Counted from the first letter of the stretch, positions 22,144 through 34,760 are shown. The stretch: DNA of 64,000 nt from Alopecurus myosuroides (GCA_028641055.1 CM054057.1:581299940-581363939), one strand, 5' to 3'. Notes: generated from the sequence alone by a model not told the origin. Translations and numbers: made by a program.

Positions 22144-24760
22144 GATCAGGATATGTATAGAACATTTGTAGGATCATAAGACAAATATGCCAGTTTAGTT
22201 AATCAATATAAAAAGCTTTTCTCATATATGCATGCTTACATATGCATGCGGCGAAAGTTAGCTGGTAATTACTCTTATATTAACGCGGCGTGGTCTTATC
22301 CGTAAGTATCAGTTAGCTGGCTTAATCAATCACTTTAGTGGAGCTTTACCAGCAACAAACCAATGAACTTGGATTACGTCTGCAAGTTCAATCAGCTAGC
22401 TAGCTTAGCGTGACAAACTACGAGTGTCCGCAAAGGGCCCAACAAACGACCAATAGAAAGGTACTACTCCGTACATTTATATCCAAATAACTAGTGCTCC
22501 TTTAAGTTTTCTTTTAATCAAAACATATATTCCCTCATCGGTAACTTTTTGTTAGGGACTATCCATCTCTCACAAGTATGTGACGTTACCACATAGTGGC
22601 TCCACTAATCAGAAAGTGCTTTTTGGCCTTATGAAAAATGATACATATGTGCATATAAAAATAGTAAACAAAAGGTGTTGTTGCCCTAGCTTTCGTGTGA
22701 CCTTATCAACACAAAATTAAGAATGATGGTCCTGAGCTAGCAAACGTAGGTCCATTTTGTTGTACAATGTGCATGATTGGGCGCATGGAAATGAGTGCAA
22801 GGTATCGAATTTACAAACAACCATTATGTAATCTTTTCGGTGTATCACGGTGGTCGATCTAGACTAGAAAACCATGGGTCTCACACATATCACCACATGA
22901 GTTCAATTTTTTAGAGAGTCCATCATGATCACAATTAACACAGTTACACCGCTTAAGGATAGCTCAACAAATATGTGTTTCTATATGCGACGCAACAATA
23001 CAATTTGTCAATAATGTGAAGTGATCTCTCCCATACATGTACCCACACCATTAAATTTGTGTGTGCCTTTATCGATGTATACATATATTTGTAAGCAAAG
23101 ATATGGATCGGAAATTAGTATCGATGATGACGATAATGAAAATAATTTAGTAAAGTTTTGTCCCCTCCCTATCGTAATGTCACATATCCCACTCATTATT
23201 ATGATGTATGATTCGTTTCAATCATTTGAAAGATACAATAAATACATGACATGACCCGAGCTAACCAACTAGAGAAAATACACCCTCTATTCAGATGCAA
23301 AAGAGGATTGTCAAACTTTGATCAAGGTTTGGTCATAAATTAGTATAATAATATGTGTATTATGTGTCACAATAAGTATTTATGAAAGTAATTCCTATTA
23401 CTTTGAGTACATAATTATGATTAAATTGTGTCAAAACAATCTTTAACGGGATGGTTTAACAGTAAAACCATTTAAGGGATTCACATAACCCTTCCTAAAG
23501 TTAGTGAGTATTAAGAAACCTATAAATATAATGGTTAGATAACTAACTAAAATTATGCCAAATGGGCCACCTATCATTGAGTGAGCACCGTGCTTTGGTT
23601 TCACAACGATTTGGGCTATTTAATCCATCTGCACGGGTGTATTGTCCTAGTCTTCGTATTGATAAAAGGATAGCATTTTATCAAATAGTGAACATTTTTA
23701 AACTGTAAACAAAAAATTAAAAATATAGTAAATTAACGAACTATCAACACTATTATAAAAAAAGTATAATCATTTAGGAGATTCTGCTATTTTAACAATA
23801 GTTTGGCTAATTTGAGCTTAAAGTTGCATTCAAAATTTTGAAAAAAAAAACATTCTAGCATGTCAAAGTAAATTCATAAATGTTAATGGGAAAATCTATA
23901 TCATTCTCTTGAGCCATTTATGATATTTACTATCTTCACATATTTCTGCAAAATTTGAAGTGAAAATGCAAACTACAAACAAATTTACTACCATTGGTAT
24001 TCTAGAAAAAAAAATTGTTCATTTTCATAGTCATTCAAGACTTGAATGCTTTGACATATTTTTCAAAATTTAAAATTAAATTTAAACTTTAAAGAAAACT
24101 TGAAAAAAATTATAGTATATAGCTCGGGTGTCTTTGTAAAATATTAGGTTTTTTTCCTAGAAATTTGGTAGATTTGGATGATTTAACATATTTGGTCAAA
24201 TTTGAACTAAAAATTCAACAAATGTAGAAAAAAATTAAAAAAGACCTAACGCGTTAATTAAACTACGGAAGTACCAATTCTTAGTCATTTAAGATACTTG
24301 AATTTTTGGACATGTTTGTCAAAATTTATAACAAAAATTCAAATTACAAAGAAAACTTGAAAATATTGTAGTAAGAAAAAACTTGTGTTAGTGAATGTCT
24401 TTGTAAATATTAGGTTCTTTCCTTTGGGAGATTTGGTTGATTATCATATTTTGGTTAAATATGAACAAATAATTCACACCATGTAGGAAAATTGATTAAA
24501 AATCTAGCTCGTCAATCAAACTACACAAGAATCAAGAACATTTAAGAGAAGTGAATGCTCTTAGGTGGAATAGATCTCAAGCAAAGATTTTAGGCTCACT
24601 AGGTAACCACTATAATTTTGGTTTGCTTCTTGTCATTAGTACGGTACTTAGGGACATGTGTCTACTAAACTTATAAGTTTAGTAAATCATGCTTCCAAGG
24701 TGTGTTTTTGTACAATTTACCGCATAATATTATTGAAAAAATAACATTAAAGAAAATTAT
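22144..24760. other. Unit A distal part, no gene recognised
   Basis: AT-rich DNA matching 31830-34760 in unit B and, from 22730, 1735-3411. Contains many short ORFs that are not conserved between copies. Nothing here looks coding. Confidence 0.5.
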
Positions 24761-26842
24761 GGGTGGAGATTCAAATTTGCTACCAAATTATATTTTTGAA
24801 TAAATTAGTTCAATTTTGGTTTTCTCGACTCCGCCTCATACTAGAACATTCAAATCAATTATGTTAAGTTGTATTGGAAGTACAAGCGCCGAGAAGGTGC
24901 AAGTACAACAAAACACTACGCCAAAACAGAGAAAATATCTAAACGTAAAATCAAGGAAGAAGAGAGCCCGGGGAAAATTACAAAAAAAAAAGTTAGTGCA
25001 CTGCACAAAAGAGTACATAGTGGCCTAGCTACTCGAGTATCAATTAGTTTCCCCGGCCATGAGTAAATGCGTCCGTAGCCAAAACGGCAAGTATCTATCC
25101 CTAATAATTAATTTTTTTTTGAAACCCCCCTAATAATTAATTATATAGGCTTTACCAATGCATCTACGGCACCTCAATCAAATTTCCCAAGTGTGGCGTC
25201 CTCTTTCCTCTCTCTCTTTACTTTGCCACGGTCCATGATCAATGGATGATTCTGCTTTTGGGGATCCAATTGGTACATACGAATAAATACTTTATTTATG
25301 TTTGGCTTCAAGAGTGGTGAAAGGAACTCCCGAGCTTGCTTTTTTACTTCATCATGCATGATGGCTCGATCGACCACATGCTACTAAGGCGTTGCTATGG
25401 AACCATGAATCAATATGATTATTTTTTTCCCAGAAAAAGACATATTTGATACAACGAGTCAATAAATGATAAATACCAATGCGCAAAAATCATTAACATC
25501 CCATGTTGCGTCATGTGTATGTGAATTGTTGTGTTCCTTTCTTCCTAATCATAAATTTTGTGAGGCTCCGTGAGTCGTCGGTGTTGGCTCGCCAAACATT
25601 TGTTTCTATATATTCCATGTTACGTCCTACATTAGTTTTGGTGTCGCGACCGTAAGTAAAACGTTGGTGCCTAGTGTGTTATAGGTGTCAATGTTCGTCT
25701 CCTAGGCCACATGCTTATTGTCGTCCACCGGCTAAGCTTCGACGCATGGTGGTCCTGATGAAATTATATAGAAATCAAGAAATTTCTAATACTTGAGGAT
25801 TATTCATAAAATATGAACTACTCTTTATAAGAATTAGATGGGTGCCATTTCGCACAAAATTCTTTTGTACTTGGTTCATAAAAAAAGACATTTTTTACAC
25901 TAGAAAAGGGAAAATGACATTTATAAAAATAATTTGAAAATTCCGTTTGGAATCATTTTCCTATACTAAGATACACCTATTTGCCGAATATGACAACTTT
26001 ATCACAAAATATGCCGTGAGAATTGCCATGACTTGATCGTTTAGCTTAAAACTTATAGATAGATAGGCCCTTTTGCGAAGCTTTAAAAAACACCAAAAAT
26101 AAAGTTTATCATTTTTCATAGAAATTAGTACACATAAAAGGACTCCATGACATAGAAAATCTTTTTTTTAGGTTTTATTCACTTTATTTGATTTTTTATA
26201 AAAAAACTGTCAAAATAGCCACTATGACTATTCTTCGAAAGTGATCAATTTTTTTATAATATTGATGTTTCTATTATATGGATGTCATATTTGAATTCTT
26301 CTCATTTTTCTAATCGACTTAGACATTTTATTTGTAAAACTTTGATTTATGGATTTAAATATATTAGTTATTCCATATTACATATAAAAAGAAAAAACAA
26401 AGTAAAATTCATTTTATTGTTATTTATTCAAAAATTCTTATTACATAATCATTGTTATTTATTCAAATAATTTTCTAAAATTTAAACAATAAAAAAAAAC
26501 TAAAATCATGCCCCATGGGTTAATATGATATCAGTAAGTTATAACATCTCATGTGGAAGTTAATTTGGAAGAAACTTAAAAGTTAAACATGCTTGGGCTT
26601 TAACAATTTATGGATAGATGACGGAATGGAAAGTTTGACTAAATTAAGTGTATAATCAGAGATCAAGTGGAAAATTTCAAAATAGAATTGAAAAAAATAA
26701 AAATAAAAATTTGTTTTTGGAAATATTATACTGTCGATGTAGGGAGAGGTTTGCCGTCGACCTAGCCCTATGCCGACGGCTTTTAATACTCCTACGCCGG
26801 CAATCAAGGCGGCCGTTGGCGTATAACCTGCGTGCTATAGTG
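24761..26842. other. Spacer between units, possible CACTA-type remnant
   Basis: AT-rich. A CACTACGCCAAAACAG terminus-like sequence lies at 24914 and a TAGTG terminus preceded by GCCGACGG/CGGC repeats lies at 26755-26842, where unit B homology begins. These resemble CACTA transposon ends, but the two termini do not match well and the flanking triplets differ (AAA, GTG). No transposase ORF is present. I call it only as a suspicion. Confidence 0.25.
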
Positions 26843-28208
26843 GTGTCCAAGAATACTCGGACGAATTCACCGTTCTCACTCAACTGAATTCTCGAGCGCA
26901 CCCGAGGGCGTCGATGATCGACTGGCCGGCAGGTAGCTGACCTCGATCACCAGATTGATTCTTTGTGCTGCTGGGATGCAGGAATAGACTGATACTTCCC
27001 CACAGTGCCCAGGTGTTCCGAAACTGTAGCAGCAGATGCAAAGTGAAAGGGCAGATGCTTCCTTGTGAGTCCTCGATCATGATGAGCGAGCACCTGATAC
27101 TTCACAAGACATCACCAGGCTAGCCAGCCTCTGGATAAAAGATCAAGTAGCACAGGTTTCAGCTTATTGTTTTGGGCTATTAAAATAAAACATTATCCGT
27201 AATAGGCAGGAGTTCAAATGCATGGATGTTCATGAGTGGCAGGACATGTTGCAGAAGGGCTGCTTCTCTATCTATCAGACAGAGTAACAAGAAATTAACC
27301 AGATTCAAGCCACTCACGCAGATGCCACCACCAACTTGTGCCTAGAGATGGTGGCACCATGCACCTGAAGATCGCCGGTCGCTGTCGAGATGACGAACCG
27401 GGGCCGAGGGAACAATGCGCGACAACGACCGCGCCGTCGCCCACAATCCTTTGTTCCAGCAGTGCGTGCATCAGACCTCACTCAACGCAGCCATTGTGCT
27501 CTAGTGCTCTGCGCCACCACTGCTGAAGAAAAACTTTTCTCCTAACCTGAAGAAATGGGAGCTCTATCCATTACTCATTAGTGTGGTCCCTCCTCAGTGC
27601 TGCCCCTTTCACTGCTTCTAGTGACAATACCACTTGCAGGGAGCTCTGGGATGAAAACTTGATGCTGTAATCAATTAACAAATGATGCTTCCTGCTGGAG
27701 CATGAAGAGGAGAAAAAGTATAACAAGATTTGATGCATATTTGTTTTGTCACCAACATGAAGGGGAATAACTAACTAATACTGGGCTTAGTGGAGGTCAC
27801 CATAAGGAAAACAGAGTGTTTTGTGGAGGTGATTGCTGCTTTAATCCAGCATAATGATCTCGCAGAGATCGTTAAGCCCGTCTTATCCTTGCCGGGTATC
27901 CTTGCACGATATTTATAAATCGTTGTATGCAATGCTCCCAACTTAGATTTTTACGGTGGAGATCTGAGATACATGAACCTCTGGATGTTTCCTCTTGATG
28001 ACAAGTCTCTATTAGATAATGCAGTTTACCAAGATTTACTTTTGCGGTTGGGACCATGACTATATGTCAACTGGTATCTTAAAAGGAGCTCTGTTTCTTT
28101 CCGCAATAGTCAGTGTTTAAGATTTGAGAAGACAGTCAAGACACACCTAAATCCTAAATCCTAATCCCAATTTCACAAAACCTTCCTAAATCCTAATCCA
28201 CAAGTAAG

Positions 28209-28724
28209 TTAAAGCTTGCCGACGTCGGCGCCGAGCTGTGTCGAGCTCACATCGCACGCGTCCGCCCTCTTCTCCTGCCCGTCGTCCGCGGTGCTCGCAC
28301 TCGAAGCCGGCACCATGGCGGCCGCGAGCTCCACCTCAACGGCGACGAGGCTGGTGGCCGGCTTGGCGAGGTAGGTTGGGCGCTCGTCCCCGGCCATGAT
28401 GACGATCACGTGCTCCTGGAAGTCCACGGCCGGCCTGGCCGCGCTGGACGCCTGCTCTTTCTCGCCGGACTGGCCGTCCCGGCTGCTGCCCTCGGCGACG
28501 GCGTCCAGGTACCCGGATAGCTTCCAGTAGGAGCAGGCGAGTATGAGCAGTGCGAAGGCGATGAGGCCCAGCATCGCCGCCAGCCCGCCGAAGAGGTACG
28601 GCACGGGAGACTGCCACGGCGAGTGCGCCGCCGCCGCCGTCCCGTTGATCAGCCCGTGTACCTGCGCGACCGTCGGCGCGCCCGAGGCGTGGCTCATGGT
28701 CACGAACTCTGCTACGTGCCTCAT
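28209..28724 (-). CDS. GDU-like: GLUTAMINE DUMPER family protein (copy B, intact)
   Basis: 171 codons from ATG 28724 to TAA 28209; a second in-frame ATG is at 28697. Residues about 35-65 form one transmembrane helix (PVPYLFGGLAAMLGLIAF and following LLILACSYWKL). The cytosolic side carries the family signature VIVIMAGDERPTYLAKP, the VIMAG motif. The length is normal for GDU proteins, and the gene is intronless as usual. GDU proteins sit in the plasma membrane and stimulate non-selective amino-acid export; in Arabidopsis, GDU1 works with the ubiquitin ligase LOG2 through VIMAG. I prefer the upstream ATG because copy A keeps the same first residues (MRH.AEFVTMSHA). No lesions are visible, and a TATA box lies about 100 bp upstream. 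This is the only intact host gene in the window. Confidence 0.93.
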   Translation of the reverse strand: MRHVAEFVTMSHASGAPTVAQVHGLINGTAAAAHSPWQSPVPYLFGGLAAMLGLIAFALLILACSYWKLSGYLDAVAEGSSRDGQSGEKEQASSAARPAVDFQEHVIVIMAGDERPTYLAKPATSLVAVEVELAAAMVPASSASTADDGQEKRADACDVSSTQLGADVGKL

Positions 28725-28825
28725 GGTGTTCTGGCAGCAGAGGAGTTGCACCTGATCGGATGGCTTGTGATATTCTCTGCTTGCTTTGAAGGAGATGGTG
28801 CAGCATGCGGAGGGAAATGGGATGG

Positions 28826-28834
28826 TATTTATAG
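28826..28834 (-). promoter_or_regulatory. TATA box of GDU copy B
   Basis: Minus-strand CTATAAATA about 100 bp upstream of the ATG at 28724, at the same place as in copy A. Confidence 0.65.
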
Positions 28835-29086
28835 GAGAGGCCGGAGAGGAATAATTGCAAAAGATAAAGATAGTGCTGTCCGTGTGTGATGCCATGGAAT
28901 ATCAAAGAGCAATGGCAAAATTTGGGATTTTTGTTTGGGGCTCTAGGCTCTGTTCCTCCTCTGCTCCAAGATACCACTCCTCGTCGCAAGGCCATAATCT
29001 CCTTTTTTTTTTCAAATTGTCATGTCCGAGCCCCTGCCAATTTCCAAACTGACATGTAGTTGTGAAACATCCTTGGGAGCGAGGAC

Positions 29087-29183
29087 TACTCCCTCCGATC
29101 CGTTAAATGGGTCGGGAAAATGAACATAAGATGAACAAATCTATCGCTATACTACCGACACTTATTTAGGATTAGACAGAGTA
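29087..29183. mobile_element. Degenerate Stowaway MITE
   Basis: TA + CTCCCTCCGATCC at the left and GGATTAGACAGAG + TA at the right, 97 bp. Absent from unit A at the matching place. Confidence 0.55.
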
Positions 29184-29377
29184 TTAAGTATAGTTTCTTC
29201 CATTTACACGTGTTTTTTTTGTAAAACCTAGTTCACGTAGAGAACTCGATGACGATCTATATTGCTTGATCATAAAACATGATTAAATAAAAGAACACGT
29301 ATTCAATCACTTCTTCCCTATAATCACGTCCGAGTTTCTCCCCGAAAACGACGAAACGATTTAGTTGTAGAGCCTAA

Positions 29378-30417
29378 GAGCATGTCTAACAGACCCCCTA
29401 AAGCGCGGGGACCCCTTATAATTCCGGCGGCATACGGGGTGCGGGCCAAAATGGCCATCTAGCAGGCCCCGTATGCGGCCCGGCCCGTACGCGATTTTTA
29501 GGGGGCCTGCGAAATCGACCCCGCCGCCCCTACAAGTAGCGGGTGAGGGTGCGGGTGGGGGTCCAACCCCCCACTCGCAACCGTAGCTCGACCGCGCGCC
29601 GCCCTAGCTCCGGCGAGCAATTCCGCCCCCCACGCCGCCGCATTTGCACGCCTCCGCATTTCTACGCCTCCGCCCACACAGCCTCCTCCTCCGCGATGAG
29701 TTCACGCCGCGGATCGAGCTCCTCCTCCGCCGGATCGAAGCGGCGCCACGAGCCGGAGACGCTCGAGGAGGCGTGGCGCGTGCACTGCAAGCACTCGGTC
29801 GCCGGCCGCCGCGCGCGTGGAGGTACGCGGCCTTCCCCCAGTCGATGCCGCCGTCGCTGGTAGATTTCGCGGTGGACGGCCGGTACTACGCGGTCGACCC
29901 GCCGCCGAGGCCGATGAGCGGCCCCCAGTTCGAGAAGTGGCGCCTCGATTGGGAGCGGGAGCGGCAGTGGAAGCGGAGCCGCGGCAGTGGAAGCGGAGCA
30001 GTGGCGGTGGCGGTGACAGCGGACGAGGACGCCGCATTCTTGGCTGCCGTGGAGCTCTCCAAGAAGGACGCCGAGGAAGCGGCGCGTGCGGAAGCGGAGG
30101 AGGAGGCGCAGGCCCTCGCCGACGTTGAGGCGTTCAAGGCTATGGAGGCCGCCGGCGTCGTCTTTCTCGATGATTAGACAGTAGCTAGTACTAGTAGATT
30201 AGGCAGTGCAAGCGCTCGAGCTTGATGTAGCAACAATTGTGATGCAATGAAAAAATATTTTCTCCCGGGAAATTTAAATTCAAAATATACAGGCCGGCAT
30301 AGGGGGTCTGCTAGATGGACGAGCTCATTCGAGCAAAATATTTGCTCGATTTCGTGTGCAGGGCCCTCTACACGCGTTTTAGGGGGCGAAAACATAAGGG
30401 GTCTGTTAGACATGCTC
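29378..30417 (+). mobile_element. Non-autonomous Harbinger-type element with cargo ORF
   Basis: Perfect 20-bp terminal inverted repeats GAGCATGTCTAACAGACCCC and their complement. They are flanked by TAA at 29375-29377 and 30418-30420. Unit A shows the empty site at about 19205. The 1040-bp element has a GC-rich leader, one ORF and a short AT-rich tail, but no transposase or Myb protein. Confidence 0.88.
29696..30177 (+). pseudogene. Transposon-borne unknown protein (one frameshift)
   Basis: ATG at 29696 with a Ser/Arg-rich start (MSSRRGSSSSSAGSKRR) and EEAWRVHCKHSVAGRR. One frame change near 29815 leads to SMPPSLVDFAVDGRYYAVD, then PPRPMSGPQFEKWRLDWERE, an alanine/glutamate-rich helical C-terminus and a stop at 30177. 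I know this protein type only as a hypothetical carried by repetitive grass elements; no enzymatic motif is visible. The two parts fit together as one protein, so the frameshift is probably recent or a sequence error. Confidence 0.55.
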
Positions 30418-30831
30418 TAAGGTCACGTTTCTCAAATGACATACTCGAAATGGCCTCGGATGATCGGGCCCAATGTCGTATATCGACGACACGGTAGTTC
30501 ATATTTTGCAACCCCTCATTAATTCAGGGGTGTTGTCTATTTCTTAGTCACATAGAAATTGATTAAATTTTAGGCATGTAGTCAGATCAATATCCAACAA
30601 TTGACATGGTACGTATCTTATAGCATAGCACGTACAAATTGCATTAGTTTTTTTACGGTTACGAGTCTTTGACGCTTTAAGTTTCGACGGAGTGCTGCCC
30701 AATTTTAGTTAACAAAGATTTATTAAAAAATCAGGAAAATGATAATTAGAAGAAAAAATAGTTAATCAAGCAACCAGCTATGTTATGTGGGGTTCAACCG
30801 TTCAAGTATAGCTAGACAGGATAGTGAAATT

Positions 30832-31170
30832 CGCTTTGACACACAGGTGCATATGCACCCCGTATTAAACATATTTAGATATGTCAAAAAATTCTAAAAT
30901 ATAATTTTGTGAATACATACTCAATGTTCTATGTGTTCACAAAGTGTTTTTGGGGAAAAAATTATGGAAAGTGTAAAAAAGACAAAAAAAATCCCGTGAA
31001 AAGACTTATTTTAGCTCCAATTTTTGTCTTTTCTGCACAAGACATAAAACATATCGGTTTTTCGTGGAACTACTTTGTGAACTAATATGATGTTAAAATC
31101 TATGCACCAAGCTTTTTTGCATTTTTTAAACAAATTAAAATGCTTTTAAATGCTAGTACAACTATATTCG
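30832..31170. other. Insertion specific to unit B, family unknown
   Basis: Unit A runs continuously across this point (about 19365-19430), so about 340 bp were added here. It contains a 14-bp palindrome GGTGCATATGCACC at 30846-30859. I see no clear terminal repeats or ORF. Confidence 0.4.
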
Positions 31171-31943
31171 TAAAATTTTAGAAGTTTCCAATAGTTTGGG
31201 GTTGTGAATAGTTTGGCACTGAGTTTGGTCTTGATTCTACCACGTGTGCTAGTGAATAAATTCCACGGATTTAACAATAGTTAATCCAAACCTGCTTATA
31301 TGTTTCTTTTATACAAATCTAACGAGATGCTTACATTGTGGTATGTAGTTGTATTTATAGCAAGTTGTTCTAGTGGGTTAAGAAAGTTAACTAATTAATT
31401 TTGTTGTGTGTATGGATACTATTAGACGCGGATACACGGGAGGGAGAGATCATCTAGAACTCTACAAGAATAATTGTGTTGTGCACTTATCATTGGGAGA
31501 CTCCAAAATAGAAACAAAAAGCAAGGTAATCATATGGCTTAGGATGGAGGTAAGCATCGTCCTTCCTCTTTCAACTTAATTAATGTAAAGCCAGAGATAT
31601 GTTAGTATCAATAAAGGGGAGCATTGGAGATGTGTCCTAATGATGGTGGTAATGTTAGTACTATCACATTAACCCTAATTTTGAATATTTCTAGCTAGGT
31701 TAATTAGATAGATCACTATGCATGATATAGCCTTATTGTCGAACGAACATGAAACAAGTTCACATATTTGTAGGATCTCGCTTCACATTTTAGTAGGTAA
31801 AAAACATATATTATAGTAAGAATGAGGTCAGGAGATCAGTGGATATGTATAGAGTATTTGAGGATCAAATAACAAATATGCCAGCTTAGTTAATTAATAT
31901 GCAAACTTTGTCTCAAATATGCATGCTTACATATGCATGCGGC

Positions 31944-32503
31944 GAAAGTTAGCTGGTAATTGCTATTATATTAACGAGGCATGTTCTTATCCGTAAGAAT
32001 CAGTTAGTTGGGTTAATCAATAACTTAGTGGAGCTTTAATAGCAATAAATGAATGAGTGTGGATTACGTCCGCAACTTCAATTAGCTAGCTTGGCGTGAC
32101 AGATTGTGAGTGTTCACAGAGGCCCCAACATCCAAACAATAGAATGGTACTACTCAGTAGATTTATATCCACGTAACTAATGCTCCTTTAACCTTACTTT
32201 TAATTGAAAAAAATCCCTCATGAGAAAGTTAGCTGGTAATTGCTATTATATTAATGAGGCGTGTTCTTATCTGTAAGAATCAGTTAGTTGGGTTAATCAA
32301 TAACTTAGTGGACCTTTAGTAGCAACAAATGAATGAGTGTGGATTACGTCCGCAACTTTAATTAGCTAGCTTGGCATGACAGATTATGAGTGTTCGCAGA
32401 GGGCCCAACATCCGAACAATAGAATGGTACTACTCAGTAGATTTATATCCACGCAACTAATGCTCCTTTAACCTTACTTTTAATTTAAAAAAAATCCCTC
32501 ATC
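31944..32503. repeat. 280-bp direct tandem duplication
   Basis: Two copies, 31944-32223 and 32224-32503, each starting GAAAGTTAGCTGGTAATTGC. They are highly similar. Unit A has a single copy at 22254-22530, so the duplication arose after the units separated. Confidence 0.88.
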
Positions 32504-33648
32504 AGACACTTTTGTTAGGGAGTATGCATCTCTCATTAAATATGTTACCTTAACACATAGTGTCTCAACTAATCGGTAAGTGCTTTTTAGCCTAATGGAA
32601 AAGAATACGTACGTGCATATACAAATTCTTGAAAAATGGCGTTGTTGATATAGTTCGTGTGAGCTTATCCACACCAAAATTAAGAATGATGGTCCTAAGC
32701 TAGCTAGCGTAGGTCCATTTTGTTGCACAATGTGCATGATTGGACGCATGAAAATGAGTGCAATGTCTTGATTTAGAAACAACCGTAATGTATGCTTTTC
32801 AGTGTATCACGGTGGCTGATCTAGACTAGAACAACATGGGTCTCACACATATCACCTCATGTGTTCGTATTTGTATAGAGTCCATCGTGACCACAATTAA
32901 CACAGTTACAGTGTTCACGACGGTTTCAGTTAGGTCAACAAATATGTTCTTATGTACGCAACGCCACACTACAAAGTCCTAACAATTTGCAATTAGCTCT
33001 CCCAAAGATTCCCTCTTGCAACATACAGGTACCCACACCATGAAATTTTTGTGTGCCATTTAATTATACATATATTTGTTGCTACAAGCAAGGATATGGA
33101 TTGGCAATTAATATCGATGATGGCGATCATGATAATGATTTAGAGGAATTGTGTCCCCTCCTAATCCTAATTTCACATATCACACTTATCATTATGACGT
33201 ATGAGTCGTTTCAATCCTTTACAATCTACAATAAATATATGACATGACCTTAACTAACCACCTAGAGAAAATACGCCTTGTATTCAGATGTAAAAGAGGA
33301 TTGTCAAACTTTTATCAAGGTTTGGCTGTGAATTAGTCTAATGATATGTCAAACTAAATACATAAGTGTTACTAGGAAAATTTATGAGATTCTGTCGAGC
33401 CATTTAGGATATTTTCTATTTTCAGATATTTCTGCAGAATTTGAACTAAAAATGCAAACTACACAAAAATTGAAAATGTTGTGGTAAATAAAATTAACTA
33501 GCCTTGGTATTCTAGAAAAAATGATTTGTTTTCATAGTAATTCAAGAGACTTGAATGATTTTTCATATTTTTCAAAATCTAAAATTAAATTTAATGTTGA
33601 AAGAAAACTTGAAAATATTATACTATACACCTTGAGTATCTTGGTAAA

Positions 33649-34288
33649 AGGATAATAGTCTTGTGCCCAGGGGATAGATGCCCCCCCCCCCTCTGGCAAC
33701 CACATAATCGTTATTGTCAAAATATGTGAAAAACCAAATTAGTGGTATAAGAAACGACTATGCATGATTAGACCTATGTTATAAAGCCGAGCATTGTGAG
33801 TGGCCACATGAGAACAAACATACATGTGACACGGTTATCATTGCTGGATGGAATACAGGGTAGGATCTTGTTTTGTCCATTGGTGACATCCTAACCAAAG
33901 TATTAATTTTGACTCCCATCTACGGAACATACATCAATCATCCATTCACGGGACCACAATATTGTTAGTAGCACTTTGTATAATTAAGTTGTGTGTCCAA
34001 AACTGATATGGATCATAAGTTGTCACTGAGTACAACCGCGCTAGAGTATAAGGTGTGTCGTTTTACGTATAATTGTGTTTTTTTCTTGTAGTATGGGTTG
34101 AGATACTATAGTCGAAACAAACTATTGTGCCTGACACACAATCACGGTCATACACCATCACTAATAGTCAATACCAGCAATGTATTTGTTTTATACAACA
34201 CATTTGTTATACCTAAGCTCCTATCTCAAAGAGAAATGTATTGTATGTTTATGGGACATCTATCCCCCATGGTAGCAAATGCACACTC
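33649..34288. mobile_element. Mutator-like MITE (640 bp)
   Basis: Flanked by the 9-bp repeat CTTGGTAAA at 33640-33648 and 34289-34297. An inverted GGGGATAGATG(C/T)CCC lies at equal distance (21 bp) from both ends. The uninterrupted site CTTGGTAAAATATTAGG survives at about 3178, and in unit A at about 24130. A 9-bp duplication is the mark of Mutator-like elements. It has no coding capacity. Confidence 0.6.
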
Positions 34289-34760
34289 CTTGGTAAATTA
34301 TAAGGTTCTTATCTAGAAACTTGGGAGATTTGAATGATTAACATATTTGGTTCAAATCTGAACAAAAAATTCAAGCCACATAGAAAAAATGATTAAAAAA
34401 AACTAGCGCGTCAATTGAACGACGCAAGTACCAAGGCTTAGTCATTTAAGAGACTTTAATTATTTGACATATTTTCAGAATATATAATAAACATTCAAAC
34501 TGCAAAGAAAACTTGAAAATATTATAGTAAATAAAACCATATGTGTTGAGTGTCTTGGTAAATATTAGGTTCTTTCCTAGAAATTTGTGAGATTTGATTG
34601 ATTTATCATATTTTTGTTAAATTTGGACTAAAATTCAAACCGCGTAGAAACATGATAAAAAATCTAGCGCGTCAATTGAACTACACAATTAGCAAGCACA
34701 TTTAAGATATTTGAATGCTCTTGGGTCAAGTTGATCTCAAGCAAATCCATTTTACCTAAA

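Larger units (their letters stand above)
12290..24760. repeat. Tandem unit A (GDU-bearing segment, with insertions)
   Basis: First of two full copies of a segmental duplication. Collinear anchors with unit B: CAAGAATAC..GGACGAAT (12308/26849), GDU 3' end (14604/28209), GDU TATA (18589/28826), GATTTAGTTGTAGAGCC (about 19189/29359), GCGGCGAAAGTTAGCTGG (22250/31940), GTCCATTTTGTTG (22752/32712) and GAATGCTCTT (about 24552/34717). Without its insertions unit A is roughly 8 kb. Nucleotide divergence is clearly visible, so the duplication predates most insertions. Confidence 0.75.
26843..34760. repeat. Tandem unit B (GDU-bearing segment)
   Basis: Second full copy of the unit described at 12290-24760, in the same orientation. 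It holds the intact GDU gene plus its own later insertions at 29087, 29378, 30832 and 33649 and a 280-bp internal duplication at 31944. Homology with unit A fades after about 34760. Confidence 0.75.

Noticed and set aside
24816..25377. Short ORFs in the spacer
   Set aside because: Lysine-rich translations of AT-rich DNA, not conserved, with no start context worth noting.
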